From an uncultured Prevotellaceae bacterium (GTDB taxonomy: Bacteria; Bacteroidota; Bacteroidia; Bacteroidales; Muribaculaceae): 34,031 nucleotides of DNA. A program made the position numbers and the translations under genes. Positions 16,726 through 23,541 of this stretch are shown here, one piece after another. How positions within the stretch are numbered: position 1 is the stretch's first letter; each line of letters starts with the position of its first letter. The stretch is taken from NCBI GenBank assembly GCA_900541935.1, contig UQLZ01000022.1, forward strand, positions 1 through 34,031, given 5' to 3'. The notes below the pieces were generated by a model. The model was not told the origin of the DNA and searched no databases. It saw nothing but the letters and a program-made list of their open reading frames with translations.

Positions 16726-17439
16726 CTACATCTCATCTGGAGTGATATTAACAATAACCTGCTCCTCACCATCAAAGCAGTAGATATATCTCAGAGAAAC
16801 ACCCATTCTCTTGTAGGTTGATTTCATTGTTCCTAAACCTGGAAGCAATATCTCTTTCATAATTTCCTCAGTAACGCCCGCCTCAATTAAATCAGTATCG
16901 CAATCATAAACGTAAACCATAGTTGTTCCATCTCGATATACTTTAGTTGCAACGGTAATCTCATCTATGCGAACTGGCAACTGCGTCTTTGTATTTGCAA
17001 CCTGGATATCTATAAATTGTTCAGTTGTCATTTCTTCACTATTCTTTACATCCTCTGCAGTTATTTCAAAAACATGCAATACGTTTCCTTCTTCATCAAG
17101 ATAGCGGAATTTTGCTGAAAAACCGCCCTCTTCCATTGCTGTAAGAACATCCTTATTGGACTTGACAGACGCTATTCCACCTTGCTTCATTGACTCTTTA
17201 TCTCCATCAATCAACGCTTTTGCGACTATATCATTGGTAATAACCGCATCAAAAATAATACTATTTTCATCGCTGGTTACATCCTTCATAAACATAACAT
17301 CCGGAACAAGCATCTTAGGGCAACCCATTTGCTCTTTTGTCTGCTTTGCCAACTCTGCCAACTTATCACTTTTAGAGGAACATGCCACAAGCACAACGGC
17401 AACCAGCACCAAACACAAATACTTAATAGAAGTCTTCAT
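16726..17439 (-). CDS. Uncharacterised lipoprotein with two related domains
   Basis: A 237-residue predicted lipoprotein: Lys-rich start, hydrophobic core, and a lipobox ending LVAC with Cys20. The residues after the Cys are SSKSDK, without an obvious acidic surface-export signal, so periplasmic or outer-membrane attachment is possible. I do not recognise the family. The mature part appears duplicated: about 45-130 ends FSAKFRYLDEEGNVLHVFEITAED and about 150-237 ends VSLRYIYCFDGEEQVIVNITPDE (quoted only in outline), each with a helix followed by two strands. It stands alone between recQ (convergent) and the inositol synthase terminator, with a -7 box at 17466-17473. Confidence 0.8.
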   Translation of the reverse strand: MKTSIKYLCLVLVAVVLVACSSKSDKLAELAKQTKEQMGCPKMLVPDVMFMKDVTSDENSIIFDAVITNDIVAKALIDGDKESMKQGGIASVKSNKDVLTAMEEGGFSAKFRYLDEEGNVLHVFEITAEDVKNSEEMTTEQFIDIQVANTKTQLPVRIDEITVATKVYRDGTTMVYVYDCDTDLIEAGVTEEIMKEILLPGLGTMKSTYKRMGVSLRYIYCFDGEEQVIVNITPDEM

Positions 17440-17465
17440 CTCTTTTGAATTTTAAAGTTATTACG

Positions 17466-17473
17466 CAAATTTA
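17466..17473 (-). promoter_or_regulatory. -7 promoter element for the lipoprotein gene
   Basis: The minus strand reads TAAATTTG (TAnnTTTG), 26 bp before the ATG at 17439. A TTG lies 24 bp upstream, longer than the usual 19-21 bp spacing. Confidence 0.45.
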
Positions 17474-17507
17474 TAAACTATTTCAAAACAATCCTACCAA
17501 AAATATC

Positions 17508-17542
17508 GAAAAAAAACACTCCCGCAAATAATTGCAGGAGTG
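17508..17542 (-). terminator. Intrinsic terminator of the inositol synthase gene
   Basis: On the minus strand CACTCCTGCAA pairs with TTGCGGGAGTG around a short AT loop (17517-17542), with one mismatch, and is followed by eight T (17516-17509). It lies 23 bp past the inositol synthase stop codon, just upstream of the lipoprotein promoter. Confidence 0.9.
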
Positions 17543-17565
17543 CCATATAGTGTTTTGAAATGATA

Positions 17566-18873
17566 TTAATCAATTTCTTCGTCTGCTTCGTAACCACCCA
17601 TTTCGCGGATAGCATTCTTAAGCATAACGTATTGTTGGAACAAGTGGTTAACTGGAACTTCACCCTTAGTATAGTCGTGTTGCGGGCTCTTAAGGAAGAA
17701 GCTCAAGAATCTTTGAGTACCCCAACGTCCTGCACGAGCAGCCAAGTCACTCAACAATACCAAGTCAAGGCAAAGAGGAGCAGCAAGGATAGAGTCGCGG
17801 CAAAGGAAGTTGATCTTGATTTGCATTGGGTAACCCATCCAACCAAAGATATCGATGTTATCCCAACCTTCTTTATCATCGTTGCGAGGTGGGTAGTAGT
17901 TAATTCTAACTTTGTGGTAGTAATCCTTGTACAAGTCAGGCTGATTTTCCGGAACGAGGATTGACTCAAGAGTAGAAAGTTTGCTGACTTCTTTAGTATG
18001 GAAGTTAGCAGGTTCGTCAAGAACAAGACCGTCACGGTTACCAAGGATGTTAGTTGAGAACCAACCAGCAAGACCAAGGCAACGAGTACCGATAATCGGA
18101 GCGAAACCTGATTTAACAAGAGTTTGACCAGTCTTGAAGTCCTTACCAGCGATAGGAAGTTGTGTCTTTTCAGCCATTTCCCACATAGCAGGAATATCAA
18201 CTGTTGTGTTAGGAGCACCCATGATGAAAGGAGCACCTTCTGCCAATGCAGCGTAAGCGTAGCACATAGAAGGAGCAACATGCTCTCTATCATCAGCCTT
18301 CATAGCAGCCTCAAGGCTTGCAAGTGTACCGTGGATGTTCATATCAACTGGTACATAGATTTCAGTTGAAGCAGCCCAAAGAACTACGAGACGTGAGCAG
18401 TTGTTAGTAGCCTTGAAGTTACGGATATCTTCACGAAGTGCCTCAACCATTTCCCAACGAGTCTTGCAATCCTTAACGTTGTCGCCATCAAGACGCTTTG
18501 CATAGTTCTTGTCGAAAGCAGCCTTCATAGGAACGATGTTAAGCAATTCGTCCTTAACAGGGTTGATGTCTTTTTCTTTAAGAACCTCAGCGTTGATTGC
18601 TGATTCGTAAGCATTTGCTGGATAAACGTCCCAAGCACCGAATACGATATCGTTCAAGTCTGCGATTGAAACGATTTCGTTATATTTCAAATATTTTTTA
18701 TCTGCACCACGACCAACACGGATCTTATCATATTGAGTCATTGAACCAACAGGTTTTGCCAAGCCCTTACGAACCATCAAAACACCTGTCATAAATGTTG
18801 TTGAAACAGCACCAAGACCAACGACGAGCACGCCTAATTTGCCTTCTGCCTTTTTAGTTTTACAATTTTCCAT
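17566..18873 (-). CDS. ino1: Inositol-3-phosphate synthase (myo-inositol-1-phosphate synthase)
   Basis: This NAD-dependent enzyme converts glucose-6-phosphate to 1D-myo-inositol 3-phosphate, the committed step of inositol synthesis, in the cytoplasm. The 435-residue product starts with the Rossmann loop VLVVGLGAVSTTF (about 15-27). It carries the family segments FGAWDVYPANAYESA, NNCSRLVVLWAAST, the tetramer-forming GAPNTTVDIPAMWEMAEK and the catalytic-region AGKDFKTGQTLVKSGF. Length fits bacterial and archaeal MIPS. It has its own -7 box and terminator, so it is a separate transcription unit, but it lies directly downstream of the lipid head-group operon and surely belongs to the same pathway. 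Confidence 0.95.
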   Translation of the reverse strand: MENCKTKKAEGKLGVLVVGLGAVSTTFMTGVLMVRKGLAKPVGSMTQYDKIRVGRGADKKYLKYNEIVSIADLNDIVFGAWDVYPANAYESAINAEVLKEKDINPVKDELLNIVPMKAAFDKNYAKRLDGDNVKDCKTRWEMVEALREDIRNFKATNNCSRLVVLWAASTEIYVPVDMNIHGTLASLEAAMKADDREHVAPSMCYAYAALAEGAPFIMGAPNTTVDIPAMWEMAEKTQLPIAGKDFKTGQTLVKSGFAPIIGTRCLGLAGWFSTNILGNRDGLVLDEPANFHTKEVSKLSTLESILVPENQPDLYKDYYHKVRINYYPPRNDDKEGWDNIDIFGWMGYPMQIKINFLCRDSILAAPLCLDLVLLSDLAARAGRWGTQRFLSFFLKSPQHDYTKGEVPVNHLFQQYVMLKNAIREMGGYEADEEID

Positions 18874-18912
18874 TTTTATTGTTTTTATTCAGTTTATTAT
18901 CTGTTTTAAAGC

Positions 18913-18935
18913 AATCTCAGATTTCTACTGAGATT
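18913..18935. promoter_or_regulatory. Palindrome just downstream of the inositol synthase -7 box
   Basis: AATCTCAG (18913-18920) and CTGAGATT (18928-18935) are perfect 8-bp arms with a 7-nt spacer, lying a few bases after the predicted transcription start of the inositol synthase gene and about 40 bp before its ATG. The position suits an operator or a leader hairpin. Confidence 0.5.
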
Positions 18936-18943
18936 TGACGGGT

Positions 18944-18951
18944 CAAAAGTA
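18944..18951 (-). promoter_or_regulatory. -7 promoter element for inositol synthase
   Basis: The minus strand reads TACTTTTG, an exact TAnnTTTG match, 70 bp before the ATG at 18873. No clear -33 element. Confidence 0.55.
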
Positions 18952-19016
18952 CTCCCTTTTTCTGGAAAATAAAAAATATTTTAATTAAATTAATGTCCTA
19001 TAAAGGCAAAATATTA

Positions 19017-19064
19017 GTAAAAAATGGGTCACTTTATTAATTCTACTTAAAAGTGACCCATTTT
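19017..19064 (-). terminator. Terminator at the end of the pdxA-to-HAD operon
   Basis: A perfect 15-bp stem (19021-19035 with 19050-19064, core ATGGGTCACTTT) with a 14-nt loop; on the minus strand it is followed by T residues down to 19019. It lies 22 bp past the HAD stop and separates this operon from the inositol synthase gene. Confidence 0.85.
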
Positions 19065-19085
19065 ATGCATTGTTGTGTTAATAAA

Positions 19086-19802
19086 TCAAAATAAGGCTTT
19101 TGGTATTTCCGATAAATTCTTGATTATTGAACCATGCGTTTGCTCATCTTCTTCTTTAGTCCAGCCCTTACCTTTAAGCCACGCCACCTTGCAGCCAATA
19201 GTCTCTGCTGGGACTATATCTTTTTTATAACTATCACCAACAACGAGCACCTCTTCCGGCTTCAAGCCAAGAGCCTCAACGCCAAGCATAAAAATCTTAG
19301 GATCTGGTTTGCGTACGCCAACAACGGCACTCTCAACAACAGCCTTAAAATACTTCTTAACATCAAAATCAGCCAAAACGGTCTCTACATTTCCATAGAA
19401 ATTGCTGACAAGCACCATTGGCAATTTTGCACTTATCGCCTCAAGAACAGGACGGGCATCGTTAACAGACTTCTTTGCATATTCATAGCAATACTTAGCA
19501 ATTCCCTTTGCATTTGTCTCCAAATCGAAATCACTTGCCAAAATACCATTTTCCACAAGATTACCCAACTCTATTCGCATCTTTATCTCAAGCAGGTCAT
19601 AGAAATTATGCTCTGGAAGAATATGCTTAACCTTAGCCAACTCTCTTTCAGCAAATACATAGCAATCGCGGAACTGCTCCTTAGTGACAGGAACTCCATA
19701 TTTCTCATAACCGCTCCAAATCACCTCACTCCAGTGGTCTCCATAACTGTCAATGGTACCACCATAGTCGAATATAACGCCTTTAACCTTGATATTTTCC
19801 AT
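19086..19802 (-). CDS. HAD-superfamily hydrolase, probable phosphatase of the inositol-lipid operon
   Basis: A 238-residue HAD hydrolase of the subfamily with a helical cap. Motif I is FDYGGTID (nucleophile Asp12), motif II the Ser in VLVSNF, motif III Lys in RKPDPKIF, and motif IV VVGDSYKKDI. The second Asp of the usual DxDGT phosphatase motif is Gly14 here, so the usual general acid-base residue is missing from its standard place. From context it may dephosphorylate inositol phosphate or a phosphoinositol lipid intermediate, but that is inference. Its start overlaps the upstream CDP-alcohol phosphotransferase gene by 20 bp, which suggests coupled translation. It is the last gene before the terminator. 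Confidence 0.88.
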   Translation of the reverse strand: MENIKVKGVIFDYGGTIDSYGDHWSEVIWSGYEKYGVPVTKEQFRDCYVFAERELAKVKHILPEHNFYDLLEIKMRIELGNLVENGILASDFDLETNAKGIAKYCYEYAKKSVNDARPVLEAISAKLPMVLVSNFYGNVETVLADFDVKKYFKAVVESAVVGVRKPDPKIFMLGVEALGLKPEEVLVVGDSYKKDIVPAETIGCKVAWLKGKGWTKEEDEQTHGSIIKNLSEIPKALF

Positions 19803-20727
19803 CTCTCAAATCTTTAATAAATGATTTGCACATTTTTTCGTGGCGAACAATCATATAAACAAGCATTGCATTTAGCACCACCAACTCAAATGCGAAGTAA
19901 ATCCATGGCATTTGCGCAAACAGCGAACAGAAAAGCGCAATTGTACGCAAATTGAATGAGAGCCAGTTAGTATATTTCATCAACGGCTTACTCTTTGCCC
20001 TGAAATCATCACGGAATACCTGTGGAATAGCCTTTCCAAAACGCTCCTTCATCTCGCGACGCAATTCCTGCATACTCGGTGTCAGAACTTCCTGATTGGC
20101 TGTATAATTACGATAGAAAAACATTGTTGTCTTCTTCCAGAAATTGCCTTTCCACGAAACTTCAGCGTACGCCTTATCAAGTTGCTCCACGCTATCGAGT
20201 TCGCTGCCCTCCTCTCCTTTCAAGAAGAAAAGATGGAACTGGCGGTAATAGTCGGCCGCCGCAGCCTGCTTTGCGTGACTGATACCGGCAACAACTGCAA
20301 TAGTCCATATAAGCCATGGCATCGGGCTGAAGAAATCGCTCGTTGCATTTACGCGGAAACAAATAGCAAAATAAATAGCAACAAACCAGAAATCGCCGCT
20401 AACGCCATCAAGAATACGGCCCAAACGTGAATATTGCTGCGTCATTCTTGCCAACTGACCGTCAGCACTGTCAAATGAATTTGCCCAAATGAGCAACAGC
20501 ATACCTATAACATTTATCCAAAGCGCATCAAAATAGAATAGAACGCCTGCTGCTATTCCTATAAAAATAGAAGCAATGGTGATTACATTCGGCGTAATTC
20601 CCAACTTTGCACAAAGAACTGCCCACGCAAAACCGATTGGACGATAGAACATCAAGTCGATGGTTTCTTCCGTATCCATCGACTTTAATGAATCCTTATA
20701 TTGTTTCTTTAATTCCTTTATATTCAT
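19783..20727 (-). CDS. CDP-alcohol phosphotransferase, probable phosphatidylinositol-type synthase
   Basis: A 314-residue membrane enzyme of the CDP-alcohol phosphatidyltransferase family, which joins a CDP-activated alcohol to a second alcohol in the inner membrane. The signature is DSADGQLAR (Asp86, Asp89, Gly90, Ala93, Arg94), eight residues, Gly103, then LDGVSGD with Asp107. The fourth Asp would be at 111 in the canonical D-x3-D, but 111 is Gly and the Asp is 112. Hydrophobic spans are visible at about 33-80, 113-145 and 265-300. In this operon the likely job is inositol head-group transfer, either from CDP-inositol to a lipid or from CDP-diacylglycerol to inositol phosphate. The gene lies 11 bp after the ATP-grasp gene. 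Confidence 0.88.
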   Translation of the reverse strand: MNIKELKKQYKDSLKSMDTEETIDLMFYRPIGFAWAVLCAKLGITPNVITIASIFIGIAAGVLFYFDALWINVIGMLLLIWANSFDSADGQLARMTQQYSRLGRILDGVSGDFWFVAIYFAICFRVNATSDFFSPMPWLIWTIAVVAGISHAKQAAAADYYRQFHLFFLKGEEGSELDSVEQLDKAYAEVSWKGNFWKKTTMFFYRNYTANQEVLTPSMQELRREMKERFGKAIPQVFRDDFRAKSKPLMKYTNWLSFNLRTIALFCSLFAQMPWIYFAFELVVLNAMLVYMIVRHEKMCKSFIKDLRDGKYQG

Positions 20728-20738
20728 CTAAACAATTA

Positions 20739-21608
20739 TTACTTCTTCAAACTCTCCTTTATTGTATTCAGCACACATTTTGCAATAAAAGGTGCTGCCT
20801 CATTGCGGCAAGGTGCAAAACTTGGCCAATCGTTAAAGTCAATAATGCGGATATCGCCTTCTGGAGAAACAATGCAGTCACCACCATATATTTTCACATC
20901 AAGGGCTTCCGCTGCCTGATTACAGATTGACCTCAGATACTCAATATCGAAATCAATGCCTTTTGATTTACCGTTAATGGCCTCAAGTCCATACTTGCTG
21001 TGCCCGTCATCGAAAGGATAAAACCAGAAGAAGAACGGAGAGCCATACATTCCATAAAATTTAATCAAGTCACCAACAAGGTGCTTATTTATAACCGCCC
21101 TCTTGATTCCTCTAAAGAAATATTCCTGAAGAACCTCCTGAGCCTCCTCTGCATGGCGGACATAACTAACATCCTCTTTATGCATAGCATGGAAATCTCC
21201 TCTTTTTATCCAGCAGTTATTGATACCGGCATTTTTCAATTCGCCGATAACAGCCTCGTTAGTGTTAACGATAATACTGTCTGGATAAGGTATTCCATGT
21301 CCCATAAGGATACGTGTCATTCTCTCTCGAGTACAGTTTTCTATTCCATAACCGGAATTAATAACAATACAGCCGTCATCCTCCATTTCCTGCAAGCGTT
21401 TTATTGACTGCTGCTCACGGCACATATTAAGGATAATTCTTTCCTTAACAAGACCAGAATTAAACTGCTCTTCGCTATATACAGTTACTATGCAACCCCT
21501 CTTTCTAAGTTGCTCTGCAACCGCATTGAAAATAGCGGCATCATTGCCGATGTGATTCGGAGAATATGCACCGGCTCTCATTATACCGGCTATTTCAAAA
21601 TCTGCCAT
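20739..21608 (-). CDS. ATP-grasp enzyme, inositol-phosphate-kinase-like or ligase, function unknown
   Basis: A 289-residue protein that I read as an ATP-grasp fold. An N-terminal Rossmann-like part (about 1-105) is followed by the ATP-binding lysine region NCWIKRGDF (Lys135), then AVINKHLVGDLIKFYG with Lys183. The metal-binding end is GGDCIVSPEGDIRIIDFND (Asp244, Asp257, Asn259), where D...D-x-N is the pattern of ATP-grasp kinases and ligases, including inositol-trisphosphate 5/6-kinases. No membrane span or signal. It lies 10 bp from the upstream nucleotidyltransferase gene. The context suggests phosphorylation of inositol or inositol phosphate, or ligation of an amino acid to a precursor; the fold is well supported, the substrate is not. 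Confidence 0.75.
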   Translation of the reverse strand: MADFEIAGIMRAGAYSPNHIGNDAAIFNAVAEQLRKRGCIVTVYSEEQFNSGLVKERIILNMCREQQSIKRLQEMEDDGCIVINSGYGIENCTRERMTRILMGHGIPYPDSIIVNTNEAVIGELKNAGINNCWIKRGDFHAMHKEDVSYVRHAEEAQEVLQEYFFRGIKRAVINKHLVGDLIKFYGMYGSPFFFWFYPFDDGHSKYGLEAINGKSKGIDFDIEYLRSICNQAAEALDVKIYGGDCIVSPEGDIRIIDFNDWPSFAPCRNEAAPFIAKCVLNTIKESLKK

Positions 21609-21618
21609 AACTTTTATT

Positions 21619-22317
21619 TTAATCTTTTATAAAGTCAACTGCCTTCTTGATATCTTCTGCGTGGTCAACATCAAGAATTTTTTCTATCGGATATGCTTTT
21701 AATTTCAAACCTGCATCAACCAACGCCCTCTGGAAATTTCTCATTCGAGAAACGCCGTTTGCCATACAGTTTTCAAGAACGGAAACAGCCTTCTCATTCA
21801 AAGCATAGATACCGCCTGAAATATATTTTGCGCCTTCGTATATTTCATCACGGAAAGCAGTAATATTCAAATCCTCATCAGTCTGAACATATAGAGGCTT
21901 TTCATCATCTATATAAGGTGTTACTGCCATCATTCCGTCACAATCCAAATCCGCTTCCATAGCCTGGATATACTTGCGAAAATCTTCCTCTCGGAAAATT
22001 GTGTCAACAGTTGTCAGGCAAAATCTGCCTGGTTTCATAACGCGTGACAACTCATAGAAACTGTGCATAGAACTTGGTGTTGACTTGACAACAAGTTGAA
22101 AAGGGACGTCCAATTTCAAGCCTTCCAAATATTCACGCACCTCGGTCATCTGCTCGTTTACGATAACTGAAATACTCTCAGCATTGCAACGGGTAAACAA
22201 ATTTATCAATCTACCAATCATCGGCTCACCGCAAAGTTCTACGAGCGGCTTCGGTTTGGCTACGCCCTCTTGGGCAAGGCGGGAACCTTCTCCCGCAGCA
22301 ATTATCGCATAATTCAT
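21619..22317 (-). CDS. Sugar-phosphate/inositol-phosphate nucleotidyltransferase
   Basis: A 232-residue NTP_transferase-family enzyme that would transfer NMP from CTP or another NTP to a phosphorylated alcohol. The N-terminal signature is AAGEGSRLAQEGVAKPKPLV (Gly-rich loop plus the catalytic Lys of KPKPL), followed by GEPMIGRLI. Further motifs include TTVDTIF for the metal-binding Asp and the SGGIYAL segment near residue 167, with a closing DVDHAEDI. The size fits a stand-alone single-domain nucleotidyltransferase. Between an inositol synthase and a CDP-alcohol phosphotransferase the best guess is CTP:inositol-1-phosphate cytidylyltransferase. Only 3 bp separate it from pdxA upstream. Confidence 0.87.
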   Translation of the reverse strand: MNYAIIAAGEGSRLAQEGVAKPKPLVELCGEPMIGRLINLFTRCNAESISVIVNEQMTEVREYLEGLKLDVPFQLVVKSTPSSMHSFYELSRVMKPGRFCLTTVDTIFREEDFRKYIQAMEADLDCDGMMAVTPYIDDEKPLYVQTDEDLNITAFRDEIYEGAKYISGGIYALNEKAVSVLENCMANGVSRMRNFQRALVDAGLKLKAYPIEKILDVDHAEDIKKAVDFIKD

Positions 22318-22320
22318 ATC

Positions 22321-23445
22321 TTATACTTCAAGAATATCAGTTTCTACATCACCATCGTCCTTTGTCAAATCCAAGACTTCTTTATCGCCACTCTTGTCAA
22401 CATACTGGCGACGCAAAGGGTTACGATGTGCCTCATAAAATCTCCTGCGGTTGCGAGAAATGTCGATTGCCTTATAAATGGCAGACCTGAACGATTCTTC
22501 ACAAGCCTCTCCCTTTCCGGCTATGTCATAGCCTGTTCCGTGATCTGGAGAAGTTCTTACAAAAGGCAAACCGGCAGTAAAGTTAACGCCGCTATCCATA
22601 GCAATGGTCTTGAACGGAGCAAGTCCCTGGTCGTGGTACATTGCAAGAATACCGTCAAAGTTCTTATACTGGCCGGAACCGAAAAATCCGTCAGAAGCGT
22701 ATGGACCAAAACAAACAATCTTAGACGCATAAGCCTCTTCAATAGCAGGCATGATAATCTCACTCTCCTCACTGCCAAGCAAACCGTTTTCGCCAGCGTG
22801 CGGATTAAGGGCAAGAACTGCAATTCTCGGCTTAACAATGCCGAAATCGCGGCGCAATGACTCGTTGAAGACTCTAAGTTTCTCTACGATACCTTCTTTT
22901 GTTATTGATTCCGAAATCTTAGATATAGGCATATGGGTAGTCACCAACGCAACTCTAAGGTCATCATTGCAGAGAATCATCAACGATTTGTATCTGTCAC
23001 CGGCCTTATCTTCAAGAAATTCAGTGTGGCCAGGGAAATGGAAAGTTTCGCTCTGAATAGCATCCTTATTAATAGGAGCAGTAACAAGGACGTCGATTTC
23101 TCTATTTTTAAGGTCCTCAACAGCCCTCTCCAATGCGGCAAAAGCAGCCTTTCCAGCCGCTTCTGTCGGCGTTCCCAACTCTATTTTCACCTCGCCGTCC
23201 AAAACCTCAATAAGGTTATTGGCATCAGGAGAAGCATCTTCAGCCTTTGTAATAAGGTTAAAGTTTACGTTAGGCAACTCCAAAGCCTTTCTGTGATAAG
23301 AAAGGGCTTTCGATGAGCCATAGACTATCGGAGTGCACAATTCAAGCATTTCAGAATCGCCAAGGGTTTTTAAAATAACCTCATAACCGATTCCATTTAT
23401 ATCACCGTGGCTAATACCCACTTTTATTTTTCTGTTATAATCCAT
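22321..23445 (-). CDS. pdxA: 4-hydroxythreonine-4-phosphate dehydrogenase
   Basis: PdxA oxidises 4-phosphohydroxy-threonine with NAD in the DXP-dependent route to pyridoxal 5'-phosphate. The 374-residue product begins KVGISHGDINGIGYEVI and shows the metal-binding histidines in FPGHTEFL, NPHAGENG and MYHDQGLAPFK, as well as the late signature TSPDHGTGYDIAGKG. About 35 residues beyond the usual end form an acidic tail (EVLDLTKDDGDVETDILEV). It heads the operon that continues, 3 bp later, with the nucleotidyltransferase and the lipid genes. A good -33/-7 promoter lies upstream at 23475-23504. Confidence 0.95.
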   Translation of the reverse strand: MDYNRKIKVGISHGDINGIGYEVILKTLGDSEMLELCTPIVYGSSKALSYHRKALELPNVNFNLITKAEDASPDANNLIEVLDGEVKIELGTPTEAAGKAAFAALERAVEDLKNREIDVLVTAPINKDAIQSETFHFPGHTEFLEDKAGDRYKSLMILCNDDLRVALVTTHMPISKISESITKEGIVEKLRVFNESLRRDFGIVKPRIAVLALNPHAGENGLLGSEESEIIMPAIEEAYASKIVCFGPYASDGFFGSGQYKNFDGILAMYHDQGLAPFKTIAMDSGVNFTAGLPFVRTSPDHGTGYDIAGKGEACEESFRSAIYKAIDISRNRRRFYEAHRNPLRRQYVDKSGDKEVLDLTKDDGDVETDILEV

Positions 23446-23474
23446 TAGAAAACAGTTCTAAAAATTTCAGCCTA

Positions 23475-23504
23475 CAAAGTTACGACTTTTTTATTAAAAG
23501 GCAA
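23475..23504 (-). promoter_or_regulatory. Bacteroidota promoter (-33 TTG, -7 TAACTTTG) for the pdxA operon
   Basis: On the minus strand ATTGCC places TTG at 23504-23502; 19 bp later TAACTTTG (23482-23475) matches TAnnTTTG. The predicted start is near 23469, about 24 nt before the pdxA ATG. The spacing is right for the phylum's housekeeping sigma factor. Confidence 0.7.
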
Positions 23505-23541
23505 TAAACGATTTACAGAGAGGAAAGTCGGAAAAAATACT

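Noticed and set aside
17751..18293. 180-codon open frame on the minus strand inside inositol synthase
   Set aside because: It is an alternative frame of the synthase gene, Leu/Ser-rich shadow coding without motifs.
19134..19817. 227-codon open frame on the + strand
   Set aside because: It is the mirror of the HAD hydrolase gene, which has intact catalytic motifs; the antisense protein has no family features.
22270..22860. 196-codon open frame antisense to pdxA and the nucleotidyltransferase start
   Set aside because: It spans the junction of two well-supported minus-strand genes and shows no domain.
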